Positions 7,043 to 14,935 of a stretch of 15,926 bases of DNA are shown here, piece by piece (position 1 is the stretch's first letter; each line of letters begins with the position of its first letter). The translations under genes were made by a program, and so were the position numbers. The DNA is from Candidatus Aminicenantota bacterium (lineage in GTDB: Bacteria > Acidobacteriota > Aminicenantia > UBA2199). The DNA is taken from the NCBI GenBank assembly GCA_023136725.1, contig JAGLQR010000010.1, positions 1-15,926 of the forward strand, given 5' to 3'. A model generated the notes under the pieces. That model worked only from the letters and a program-made list of their open reading frames with translations, ran no database searches and was not told the origin of the DNA.

Positions 7043-7048
7043 ATAAAT

Positions 7049-8131
7049 ATGATCCGTATAAAGAAGCGGAAAAATCAAGCTGATATGGGAATAACTCCTT
7101 TCAGCACTGATGATTTTAAGAGCAACCCGATTTTAGTAAAAATATTCGATGATTTGCCTATCGGTATTATTATTTATAACAAGATCTCAGACAAAGTACT
7201 TTATTCAAATAAATTTCTTCATAAAAATTCTTTAAATGAAAAAGACATATTCCGGATAATCACAAAATACATCATAAGATCACAGGAAGATATCGAATAC
7301 ACGAATGTAAGCAGGGATATCTCAGTAAAGAGTAAAGGGCGCAGGTTTTCACTTGGATTTTCTTTTTATTCGATAGATGATGACAATTATTTTATCCTCC
7401 TCAGTGAGATTGCTTCACGGACAGTTTTTTCAAACAACAAAGATGCAAACATTTTCTTTGACAAATTATCTGAACTTATTGCCGAGATCGCACATGAGAT
7501 TGGAAATCCTCTTGCAGGAATAAATATGAGCCTTCAGGTTCTCCTGGCCAACATTAACAAATGGCCCCCGGGAAAATCTATCGATTATATATCCAGGACC
7601 ATCCAGGAGATTGACCGGCTGTCAGACTTCCTGAAAAGTATCCGTGAGGTTTCCAGAGAGACCGAACTTGAAATGAAATGGTTGAACCTGCACGATCTTG
7701 TTGAAAAACTTTACAAGCAGAATTCAGATCTGATTAAAGAAAAAATGATCCTGACAGAAAATAAAATCGACAGGGATATGGATGTTTATATTGACAAGGA
7801 CGGATTCTATCAGATTATCCTCAACCTTCTAAACAATTCACTCCATATTCTGAAACAGAATCAGAAGATATCATTCTATATTGAAGAGATTGATCAACTT
7901 TATATTAAGCTTATATTTAAAAATAATGGTGATCCGATCGACAGCAAGATCATCGATAAAATATTCTCACCATTCTTCACAACAAAAGAGAAGGGAGAGG
8001 GACTCGGATTGGCGATATCTCTTAAACTAATGACCAGAATGGGAGGTACGATCAAAGTGGAAACACCTGAGAACGGGATTGGAGTAAAATTTATTATATA
8101 TATAAGAAACAAAATAAAACCCAATGACTGA
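7049..8131 (+). CDS. cytosolic PAS-type sensor histidine kinase
   Basis: This 360-residue kinase has no transmembrane helix, so it senses a cytosolic signal or partner. Residues about 28-130 look like a PAS domain (FDDLPIGIIIYN...VLYSNKFL). The dimerisation/phospho-acceptor domain has the H-box IAHEIGNPLAGI with H149. The ATPase domain (about 240-356) shows an N-box (IILNLLNNSLHIL), a PFFTTKEKGEGLGLAISL block joining the F and G2 boxes, and a final GGTIKVE strand. Its G1 box reads KNNGDPI, with Asn where many kinases have Asp; this NNG form is a recognised variant in NtrB-like kinases. The gene overlaps the next by 8 bp (ATGACTGA), so the NtrC-class regulator is almost certainly its partner. 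No SD precedes the ATG; I kept this start because upstream sequence is promoter-like and non-coding. Confidence 0.9.
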   Translation: MIRIKKRKNQADMGITPFSTDDFKSNPILVKIFDDLPIGIIIYNKISDKVLYSNKFLHKNSLNEKDIFRIITKYIIRSQEDIEYTNVSRDISVKSKGRRFSLGFSFYSIDDDNYFILLSEIASRTVFSNNKDANIFFDKLSELIAEIAHEIGNPLAGINMSLQVLLANINKWPPGKSIDYISRTIQEIDRLSDFLKSIREVSRETELEMKWLNLHDLVEKLYKQNSDLIKEKMILTENKIDRDMDVYIDKDGFYQIILNLLNNSLHILKQNQKISFYIEEIDQLYIKLIFKNNGDPIDSKIIDKIFSPFFTTKEKGEGLGLAISLKLMTRMGGTIKVETPENGIGVKFIIYIRNKIKPND

Positions 8132-9482
8132 AAAACAGAAAAATATGGTCCCGATTCTGATTGCCGAGGATGACAGCCTCCTATCCGACAGCATAACAGA
8201 ATTTCTTGAGGATAATAATTACAAAGTTTATAGTGCTGACAATTGTACCGATGCAATACAGATTCTTGATAAATTCACTATTAATATCGCACTTATTGAC
8301 AGGAAGCTTAAAAATTCTGAAGGTATTGAGATACTCGATTATATTATTCATCAGGGCCTCAAAACAAAGATGATCCTGATGACCGCATACGAACAGGACC
8401 ATACGATTAAAGAGAATATACGAAAAGGGACATTCGATTTTCTTGAAAAACCTTTCAAGCTGGTAACATTGCTTAAAAGGGTGGAGAATGCGGTACGGAT
8501 GTACGAACTTGAATATTCCGATGAAGCTGCGGAAGTATACGGGAGATCAACTTCCATCATTATTGGAGACAGTCACGAAATAAATACTGTAAGAAAGATG
8601 ATATCAATGGCAGCATCAACTAACAGTCCGGCTTTGATACAGGGAGAGACCGGGACCGGAAAAGAATTAATCGCCAGGAATATTCACCTTGAAAGTGACA
8701 GGAGCAGAAAACAATTCATAAGTGTAAATTGTGCCTCCATACCGGAAACATTATTTGAATCAGAGTTCTTCGGATATGAGAAAGGTGCATTCACAGGCGC
8801 GATAAAAGGGAAGCAGGGATTGTTCGAAATAGCAAATTTTGGAGTCCTTCATCTTGATGAGATAGGTGAAATGCCTGTTGAATTCCAGGCAAAACTCCTG
8901 AGAGTTCTTGAGAGCGGGACATTCATTAAACTCGGAGGGACAAAGGAAATAAGCGTGGATGTAAGGATTGTAGCATCTACAAACAAAAATCTGAAAGAAG
9001 AAATATCTAAAAAAAACTTTCGAGAAGACCTGTACTTCAGGATAGCTGTTTTCAACATTTTCGTCCCTCCCCTCAGAGAGAGACAGAAAGATATCCCCCT
9101 TATAGCAGAATACTTATGGAGAAACCTGATAATCAGAATGGGAAGAAACAATTTGACTCCTGATATTGATTTTAAAGCTCTTAAAAACAGGGAATGGAGA
9201 GGGAATATCAGAGAACTGAGGAATCACCTCGAGAATAGTATAATATATTCAGAGTTCGATGGCCCTGTTTTGTCATATCCAACCGGAACCGAACCGGGAG
9301 CGGAACCTAACGGACATCCGACCACCCTCCTGATTGACGATGTTGTTAAAGTACATGTCCTTAAAATATTAAAGAGTACAGGTAATAACAAAACAAAAAC
9401 CGCAGAAATGGTCGGCATGGGACTTTCCACTTTAAAAAGAAAACTGAAAAAGTGGCAATGGGACAGTCCTGATGACAAATAA
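8124..9482 (+). CDS. NtrC-class sigma-54-dependent response regulator
   Basis: A 452-residue transcription activator with three domains. The receiver (about 9-125) has phospho-acceptor D59 (ALIDRKL), MTAYE and K-P-F. The AAA+ domain (about 146-375) has Walker A GETGTGKE starting at G174, the sigma-54-contacting loop GAFTGA at 221-226, Walker B LHLDEIGEM, and the arginine-finger region. The C-terminal Fis-type helix-turn-helix (about 405-448) reads NKTKTAEMVGMGLSTLKRKL. It should hydrolyse ATP to open complexes of sigma-54 RNA polymerase. It is translated by coupling to the kinase and phosphorylated by it. Likely targets are the divergent sigma-54-like promoters at 6873-6889 and 6989-7005. Confidence 0.96.
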   Translation: MTEKQKNMVPILIAEDDSLLSDSITEFLEDNNYKVYSADNCTDAIQILDKFTINIALIDRKLKNSEGIEILDYIIHQGLKTKMILMTAYEQDHTIKENIRKGTFDFLEKPFKLVTLLKRVENAVRMYELEYSDEAAEVYGRSTSIIIGDSHEINTVRKMISMAASTNSPALIQGETGTGKELIARNIHLESDRSRKQFISVNCASIPETLFESEFFGYEKGAFTGAIKGKQGLFEIANFGVLHLDEIGEMPVEFQAKLLRVLESGTFIKLGGTKEISVDVRIVASTNKNLKEEISKKNFREDLYFRIAVFNIFVPPLRERQKDIPLIAEYLWRNLIIRMGRNNLTPDIDFKALKNREWRGNIRELRNHLENSIIYSEFDGPVLSYPTGTEPGAEPNGHPTTLLIDDVVKVHVLKILKSTGNNKTKTAEMVGMGLSTLKRKLKKWQWDSPDDK

Positions 9483-9493
9483 ATCAATAATCA

Positions 9494-9516
9494 GGCCGGA
9501 CAATAATAGTCCGGCC
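9494..9516. terminator. hairpin between convergent genes, possible bidirectional terminator
   Basis: GGCCGGAC (9494-9501) and GTCCGGCC (9509-9516) form a perfect 8-bp GC-rich stem with loop AATAATA. It lies between the convergent NtrC-class gene and the VIT/VWA gene (stop codons at 9482 and 9535). Neither side has a proper U run; the leftward side is only moderately U-rich. It may terminate weakly in both directions or protect mRNA 3' ends. Confidence 0.55.
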
Positions 9517-9534
9517 CGAATGCAATGAAAGCTT

Positions 9535-11778
9535 TTAATTTTCGTATATTTCGTAAAGTGTGCCTTTCAATATGAATTGAATATTTTTTCCCAATGCAAG
9601 AAATTGTGCTGAAGAAGGAGCTTTTTTTAACAGAGTGAAATATTCTTCCCCTCCGAACCTTATTTTTTTTCTCGAGGAATACTTTTTCAGATGGACATCG
9701 GAATCGATCCAGATATTCCCGTTATAATAAACAGTTCTTCCCTGGATATTCTTCATCTGCTGACCAATTACAACCTTTTCCCCTTTCCCTGACATAAAAT
9801 TCAATCTCTTTTTACCCTGACGGATCTCTGCATAATTATTTGCCATATTCAGGCCCTGGACCTCTTTACTTGCCCTTACACTACGCCTTCCTGTTTTTTG
9901 TTTCAACGATGCCGACTCTTCGGCTCCGTATCTGGAAAAACCTTCTGCATCCGCTGCGGATGGAGCAAGGACCTGCTGGACCTTCTCTATCTCTCTTCTC
10001 CTGACCAGCTTTTTTTCATCTTCCACTATCAGGTAACTTGTATAGGGTGTAATGATCCCGTATTTTTTTGCAAGTACTATAACCTCGTCAACTATCTCCT
10101 TCTCTTCCCCGTTGAGCCTTATCTGGTCAAGAAGGAATCCTATTCGTCTGGATGCCCATAGCAGTGGAATGAAATCATCTTTATCAGAATCGGAAGCGAA
10201 TTCACACATGTACCTGAAAATTTTTGTCCTGCCTGCTATCTCTCCTTTGAGGATTATTGTTGTATTCCCTGAACCTGTATATCTGCCGAGGATAGAAACA
10301 GATGAACCTCTGAAGAGATCAGGAAGATCATGTGGATATTTTTTACTTACTCTTATTCCCGGGCCGAAGTCCATACTCAGGTTTGTTAATACAGGTGACT
10401 CGATCTTTCTGAAAAATGCGGATATTTTCACTTCAATATCCTCTTCCCCCGAGATATATGACCTGTAGGCCTTTGTGAGAGAAGTGATCTTATCGAGCAG
10501 ATGAGTATTCAGATCACTGCCTATTCCGAAAGTAAAGATCCTTGTTCCATCAACATTCTGCTCCCTTATCATTCTGATGATCTTATTCTCGTCTGTTTCA
10601 CCGATCGTCGGTTTCCCATCGGTTATGAAGACTACTATATAGGGGCGGCTTTTGTCTTTTTTCATTTTCAACGCCCCGGCCAATGCTTCCTCAACATTAG
10701 TTCCGCCAATAGCTCTCAGATCATTGATGAACCTTATGGCTCTTTCCCTGGTACTGCCATTTACCGGTTTTAATGCATTGAAAAGACCTTCAGCTTCAGT
10801 AGAAAACTTGATAACTTCAAACCGGTCTCCTCTTCTAAGGTTGGTGATACAAAATTTAATTGCTCCTTTAGCTTTCTCAAGTTTTTTACCGGACATACTC
10901 CCTGAAATATCAAGGACAAAACATACGTCTTTAGGTATGATAAAAGTTTTTTTACCGAATCCCGGTGTCATATTAAGGAGGAAGTAACCATCCTCACCCC
11001 TCTTCTTATAACTCCTTAACGAAATGCCCACTTCATCAGAAGTAGAGTCAAAATAGAGCTTGAAATCTGTGTCCGGCCTCACATTTATTTCTTCATAAAC
11101 TACATTTGCTCTCCTGTTGCTTTTCCTGACTATATCGACCTTGTGGGTCGGACAATAAATATTTCTAATATCCATTGATGAACTGATCCTCGTGATTATC
11201 CTCACATTCTTCAGCGGTTTTGAAGAAAATTTTTCAGTATTCAGAGGATATATATATTCCGTTGTTGAATTATCCTTATTTAAAATTTCAGTGTAGGATA
11301 TTCGGACCCGTTTTTCAGAGAAGGGTTCAATGGGATAAATTCTGGCTTTAAAAACCTTTCTCCCGCTATATTCCAGAAGTGCCGGATCTCTCATCCTCCG
11401 GACAATATCTTCATAAATCCTTCTTGCCTTTCCGGCATCAAGCAATTCCGCTTCTGTCTCTTTCCCATTTATAAACATTGAGAATTTTTTTATAACTCCC
11501 TTTGCCGGGACGGGAAAAAGGTAGTATCCCTCCAGCCTGTATCTTGTCGGGTTAAAGAATGCCTGATCAATACTTGTTGTTGCAACCATATCTTCAATCT
11601 TCACATCTACATTGTGATATTTAACCTCCAATGGAAATGGCCTGAAATGAGGCCTGGGGTGTGGCAGAGGCCTCGGGTCTCTTGGCACTACAATAAACCC
11701 GTCCCCATGTATAAATGCTCCTGAAATTAACATAAACAGGGCTTGTAGAAATATCCCTTTTTTTATCAGATTTTTCAT
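9535..11778 (-). CDS. secreted VIT- and VWA-domain protein
   Basis: A 747-residue protein with the architecture of inter-alpha-trypsin-inhibitor heavy chains. Residues 1-25 are a signal peptide, followed by a Pro/Arg/His-rich stretch (31-49). Residues about 50-166 are a VIT domain (FNPTRYRLEGYYLFPVP; GKARRIYEDIVRRMRDPALLEY). Residues 283-455 are a VWA domain with a complete metal site: D290-x-S-x-S (DISGSMSG), T360 (GGTN) and D387 (FITDGKP). Helical and low-complexity parts follow, and the last about 70 residues (IWIDSDV...YFTLLKK...FLALGKNIQF) resemble a C-terminal module seen in other bacterial VIT/VWA proteins. No LPXTG-like sorting signal or C-terminal helix is present, so it is periplasmic or released. 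GGAGGT four nt before the ATG fixes the start. It is the last gene of the sigma-factor operon. The ligand is unknown; a metal-dependent protein contact is inferred. Confidence 0.93.
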   Translation of the reverse strand: MKNLIKKGIFLQALFMLISGAFIHGDGFIVVPRDPRPLPHPRPHFRPFPLEVKYHNVDVKIEDMVATTSIDQAFFNPTRYRLEGYYLFPVPAKGVIKKFSMFINGKETEAELLDAGKARRIYEDIVRRMRDPALLEYSGRKVFKARIYPIEPFSEKRVRISYTEILNKDNSTTEYIYPLNTEKFSSKPLKNVRIITRISSSMDIRNIYCPTHKVDIVRKSNRRANVVYEEINVRPDTDFKLYFDSTSDEVGISLRSYKKRGEDGYFLLNMTPGFGKKTFIIPKDVCFVLDISGSMSGKKLEKAKGAIKFCITNLRRGDRFEVIKFSTEAEGLFNALKPVNGSTRERAIRFINDLRAIGGTNVEEALAGALKMKKDKSRPYIVVFITDGKPTIGETDENKIIRMIREQNVDGTRIFTFGIGSDLNTHLLDKITSLTKAYRSYISGEEDIEVKISAFFRKIESPVLTNLSMDFGPGIRVSKKYPHDLPDLFRGSSVSILGRYTGSGNTTIILKGEIAGRTKIFRYMCEFASDSDKDDFIPLLWASRRIGFLLDQIRLNGEEKEIVDEVIVLAKKYGIITPYTSYLIVEDEKKLVRRREIEKVQQVLAPSAADAEGFSRYGAEESASLKQKTGRRSVRASKEVQGLNMANNYAEIRQGKKRLNFMSGKGEKVVIGQQMKNIQGRTVYYNGNIWIDSDVHLKKYSSRKKIRFGGEEYFTLLKKAPSSAQFLALGKNIQFILKGTLYEIYEN

Positions 11779-11802
11779 TTTTACCTCCATTTATTGTGCT
11801 GA

Positions 11803-11827
11803 GAGGGGAATTGTTTCCAATTCCCCT
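11803..11827. other. perfect intercistronic hairpin between the two VWA genes
   Basis: GAGGGGAATTG (11803-11813) and CAATTCCCCTC (11817+1 to 11827) form an 11-bp perfect stem with a 4-nt loop in the 62-nt gap between the VWA gene and the VIT/VWA gene. No U run follows in either direction, so it is not a standard terminator. It may set the ratio of the two proteins by mRNA processing or stabilisation. Its edge is 14 nt from the GGAGGT ribosome site of the VIT/VWA gene. Confidence 0.7.
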
Positions 11828-11840
11828 CATTAAAAAGATC

Positions 11841-12962
11841 CTATTTTTTGTCGAATTTGTATTTCTTTTTTTCAGCCTGTTTTTTCAATGCTTCGATTAT
11901 TGCATCATCAAGGGTTTTATCTTTTGACATTTCAACCCTTTTACTCTTTACATACTTCTCTCTCTCCTTTTTCAGGACCTGAATCTTCTTCTGGATCTCC
12001 GATCTCTCCCTGCTTTTCATCTTAATAAAATCTTTCTTTTCATCCACACTCATCTTCTTCATTTCTGCCGGAAGTTCCTCTTCAGCAATTTCCTCAACTT
12101 TAACCTTACCTTCTTTGTCAGCATCAACAAGATCCCATGACGTATTAGTGTATTGTTTTGAAGCCTTGACTGCCGATCTCTGCACCATTACAGACGGGCT
12201 CAGGCTGCCGGCATTCAAATCCTGTGCTTCCTGACGTTTTTTCATCTCAGCCCCTTTTTTCCCGTAGGAGATATAAGTTTTATTCAACGCTTTTCCCAGC
12301 CTGATTATCTCTTTATCCTGAGGGGCACTGATATGAACTATTTTCCTGTTCTGGTCAATGTTCATATACGAACCATCTGAGATATCAGCGCCATCCTTCC
12401 ATTTAGAATTTACTCCTGTTTGAAATGGGCCACAGAAGATCGTATTTACAATGATCCCTTTTGTTATAGCGCTCTTGCAGGAGTTTTTGTAGTCAACACT
12501 CCCCTGAGTGAAAGGTTCATTTCCTGCTATAAAGATCACTTTATATTCTTTATTACTTTTATTCCAGGTAAGTTCCCTGACAGCCTTATCAATGACCATG
12601 CCACAAAATTCACTCCCGCCATTTGTTCTCAATTTAAACAATTCTTCTGAAATCCTGTCAAGATCGGATGTCAATGGTACCAGCATCCTGATATATCCTT
12701 CAGAGGCAGGTATAGAGCTTTTCCCGTATTCATAAAGAGCAACCTCCAGCATAGGGGTCCTGTTTCCCCTTTTTGCAGTTGCCATTTCATTAACTATTTT
12801 CCACAACTGCATCTTTGCCTGTTCTATAAGGCCGCTCATACTTCCACTTGTGTCGAGCAGAATAGCCAGTTGGACAACCGGATCTTTCTTCTTTGAAAAC
12901 ACACTTGATGACATTACCATTGTCAATACAACTAATAAGATGATTAATTTTTTTGATCTCAT
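11841..12962 (-). CDS. secreted VWA-domain protein with C-terminal coiled coil
   Basis: A 373-residue protein with a signal peptide at residues 1-23 (KK, Leu/Val-rich core, then SSSVFS). The VWA domain (about 28-215) has the metal-site start D37-x-S39-x-S41 (LLDTSGSMSG). The position usually occupied by an Asp in ITDG is replaced by the motif FIAGNEPFTQG, which I recognise as characteristic of one bacterial VWA family rather than a defect. The C-terminal third (about 290-373) is highly charged, Lys/Glu-rich and predicted to be coiled coil. A clear AAGGAG site lies 6 nt before the ATG. It lies 60 nt after the anti-sigma gene and 62 nt before the VIT/VWA gene, so it is probably co-transcribed with both. 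Function is not known; a periplasmic metal-dependent adaptor or assembly factor is the inference. Confidence 0.88.
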   Translation of the reverse strand: MRSKKLIILLVVLTMVMSSSVFSKKKDPVVQLAILLDTSGSMSGLIEQAKMQLWKIVNEMATAKRGNRTPMLEVALYEYGKSSIPASEGYIRMLVPLTSDLDRISEELFKLRTNGGSEFCGMVIDKAVRELTWNKSNKEYKVIFIAGNEPFTQGSVDYKNSCKSAITKGIIVNTIFCGPFQTGVNSKWKDGADISDGSYMNIDQNRKIVHISAPQDKEIIRLGKALNKTYISYGKKGAEMKKRQEAQDLNAGSLSPSVMVQRSAVKASKQYTNTSWDLVDADKEGKVKVEEIAEEELPAEMKKMSVDEKKDFIKMKSRERSEIQKKIQVLKKEREKYVKSKRVEMSKDKTLDDAIIEALKKQAEKKKYKFDKK

Positions 12963-13022
12963 TTTCTTCTCCTTAATTTTACTTTCAGATCATATGTCGG
13001 ATAACCCGATGGAATTCCCCGG

Positions 13023-14147
13023 TTATTTTTTATTAAGTATTTCAAGGAGTCCCTCAGAGGTAAGGCCCAGAATGACCCTGAAACGGACAGGAGTCGATCC
13101 GGGGAGTACAAATTTCCACAATCTGAATGCTGCAATAATTTCCCGGATCTTCATTTCATCTCCTGCAAGCAGACATAATTTTAAAATATTCCCTTCTCCA
13201 TCTGTAGTAACTTCCAGGGTAAATTTCTCTCCACTCAGGTTTTTCTTCAATCCGGGAATATCCCCGGGTTGAATTTTTCTTAGCACAACCGGCGGATATT
13301 TCTCGAAGGGAAGTGAGCTGCGGAATCTCTCATGCCGGGTATATTCATCACCTTTTTTTCTAAAGCAATTAAAATTATCACTCTTCCCCTCCCCCTTTCT
13401 TTCATCTTCTGAAAGTTTATCGACAAGCCCCTTACCACCTTTCTTTCGTCTAAAGTTCACTTCCTCCGGTTTCTGATCTTCGTATTCAAATTCCACTTTC
13501 CCAACCCTGGTAGATACAACTGGAGGAGCCTTGACAGGTTCATTCCAGGACTGGGACATTCCCTGCACATTCCCCGGCTCAACCTTCCTGCTTATATTTC
13601 TTCCGGCGGGTTCTTCTCTGTCCGGACGGGACTCTTCAACAAAGGCTAACTGCTTACTCTTCTTTTTTCCCGGGCCGGATTTCTTAGGAGCAGGGGCTTT
13701 ATCCAACTTTTTTCCCACAGTTTTCAGTGAAGCAGGAGAAATCATCCTCTCCTTATCCTTTATTGTTTCAGGTAAGCTCTCTTTCTCCACCAGAGGATTT
13801 TTACTTATTTCGGAGATATGGCTCACTTCATTCTTAACGCTTACATTTACTTTATAAAAGATCACAAAGGATACCAATGCAATAAAAACTGATGCGGCAA
13901 TTGCCCAGGGAGAAAATATCCGGGAAGAAGTATGGATAGAACTTTTGTTTAATTCAGAAGCTGTCAAATACGTTTCATAGCATATATTACAGGATGCAAT
14001 ATGATTTTGAACACTCTCCTTCATCTCATTTTTAAGGACACCATCAATTAAAGCGGAAATATCTTCCAGGGAGGGACAGCTCTCCTGATTCCCATGAGAA
14101 AGTCCCCCGCTCAACCTATTGAGGAGTTTCTCTTCATTTTTGTCCAT
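13023..14147 (-). CDS. zinc-finger transmembrane anti-sigma factor with TonB-like C-terminus
   Basis: A 374-residue protein. The N-terminal 60 residues hold a ZAS-type anti-sigma motif: C24, H49, C53, C56 (C-x24-H-x3-C-x2-C). One transmembrane helix (about 81-99) places the rest outside the cytoplasm. A long Lys/Pro/Glu-rich, probably unstructured segment (about 110-290) resembles a periplasm-spanning linker. The last about 75 residues have the strand-helix-strand pattern of TonB/AgmX C-terminal domains (FTLEVTTDGEGNILK, then an helix with AFRLWKF, then VRFRVILG). I chose the ATG at 14147 because AGGAGG lies 8 nt before it and it overlaps the sigma-factor stop in TAATG; upstream in-frame sequence lies within the sigma gene. 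It should hold the sigma factor inactive at the membrane until an envelope signal arrives. The fold assignment of the C-terminus is less sure than the zinc finger. Confidence 0.85.
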   Translation of the reverse strand: MDKNEEKLLNRLSGGLSHGNQESCPSLEDISALIDGVLKNEMKESVQNHIASCNICYETYLTASELNKSSIHTSSRIFSPWAIAASVFIALVSFVIFYKVNVSVKNEVSHISEISKNPLVEKESLPETIKDKERMISPASLKTVGKKLDKAPAPKKSGPGKKKSKQLAFVEESRPDREEPAGRNISRKVEPGNVQGMSQSWNEPVKAPPVVSTRVGKVEFEYEDQKPEEVNFRRKKGGKGLVDKLSEDERKGEGKSDNFNCFRKKGDEYTRHERFRSSLPFEKYPPVVLRKIQPGDIPGLKKNLSGEKFTLEVTTDGEGNILKLCLLAGDEMKIREIIAAFRLWKFVLPGSTPVRFRVILGLTSEGLLEILNKK

Positions 14148-14923
14148 TATTGTTCCCTCCTTATCATATGTCGGACATTTCCTGTAAATTCTCCAAAAAC
14201 AAAATCTTCCAGGCTGACTCCTGCATCTGTCAGAATAATTCTGCACTTTTTAAGAAGACGTTCAATCCGGTTATAGACACCTTTATGTGATATCCCGAGC
14301 ATAATAGCAATTTCATCCGTACTCAATGGTTTTCTTTCAGGTTCATCAGGAAATTTCATCCTCAGCAGGAGACGTTCTTCACCGCTCAGGATTGATAGCA
14401 TTTCAGAAATTACCATATTCATCTTATTTTCGCTGTCACTTTTCAGAACCTTTATCTCAGGAACATCTGCATTATCCGGAACTATATATTCCCCTCTTTC
14501 CCCGGAATATATCCCTTCTTTCACAGGTGTTCCCTCAGCATCAGGTATTTTCCCCTTTTTAATAACAACAGGTTTTCCGTCAGGCCCGTCCATCTCTGGA
14601 GTTTTTTCAGAAGCTCTTTCCCGCCCGGCTCGTGCTCTGATCATATCAATGGCAGTTCTCGCAATTATTGTGGTCAGATAAGTAGTGATTTTCGATCTCC
14701 CTTCAAATCTTCTCAGAATACCGAAATCATTTTCAGAGAGCTTGTCCAAAACCATATTAAACAATCTGTCAGCTTCATTCTCAACATCAAAAGAACTTTT
14801 CAAGAAACTCCCGGATTTGATCTTTACGGTATTCAGGCACTGCCTGTTAATAAATTTTATATTCCTGTTGATGATATCCCTTAAGCGGGCATGCTGATCT
14901 GAGATATTCAAAGTTTTTTTCAT
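14147..14923 (-). CDS. ECF-like (sigma-70 family) RNA polymerase sigma factor
   Basis: A 258-residue sigma factor with regions 2 and 4 only. Region 2 spans about 15-100, with the -10-recognition part FEGRSKITTYLTTIIARTAIDMIRAR. Region 4 spans about 170-235, with helix-turn-helix LSTDEIAIMLGISHKGVYNRIERLLKK for the -35 element. Between them is a polar linker of about 70 residues (100-169), longer than in typical ECF factors of about 190 residues, and a 20-residue tail follows region 4. The downstream zinc-finger gene overlaps its stop by one base, the usual sigma/anti-sigma arrangement. No SD directly precedes the ATG. The nearest one (AGGAGA) is about 25 nt upstream and lies in an inverted repeat, hinting at translational control. 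A TTGAAA-N17-TAAACT promoter lies at 14982-15010. Confidence 0.88.
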   Translation of the reverse strand: MKKTLNISDQHARLRDIINRNIKFINRQCLNTVKIKSGSFLKSSFDVENEADRLFNMVLDKLSENDFGILRRFEGRSKITTYLTTIIARTAIDMIRARAGRERASEKTPEMDGPDGKPVVIKKGKIPDAEGTPVKEGIYSGERGEYIVPDNADVPEIKVLKSDSENKMNMVISEMLSILSGEERLLLRMKFPDEPERKPLSTDEIAIMLGISHKGVYNRIERLLKKCRIILTDAGVSLEDFVFGEFTGNVRHMIRREQ

Positions 14924-14935
14924 CCCATAATAAAA

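Noticed and set aside
9535..9700. Sortase-type sorting signal at the end of the VIT/VWA protein
   Set aside because: The C-terminus has no LPXTG-like motif, hydrophobic helix or basic tail, and there is no sortase gene in the window.
11841..12962. Broken metal site in the VWA protein because the ITDG aspartate is absent
   Set aside because: The replacing FIAGNEPF motif appears to be a family feature, and the D-x-S-x-S start of the site is intact.
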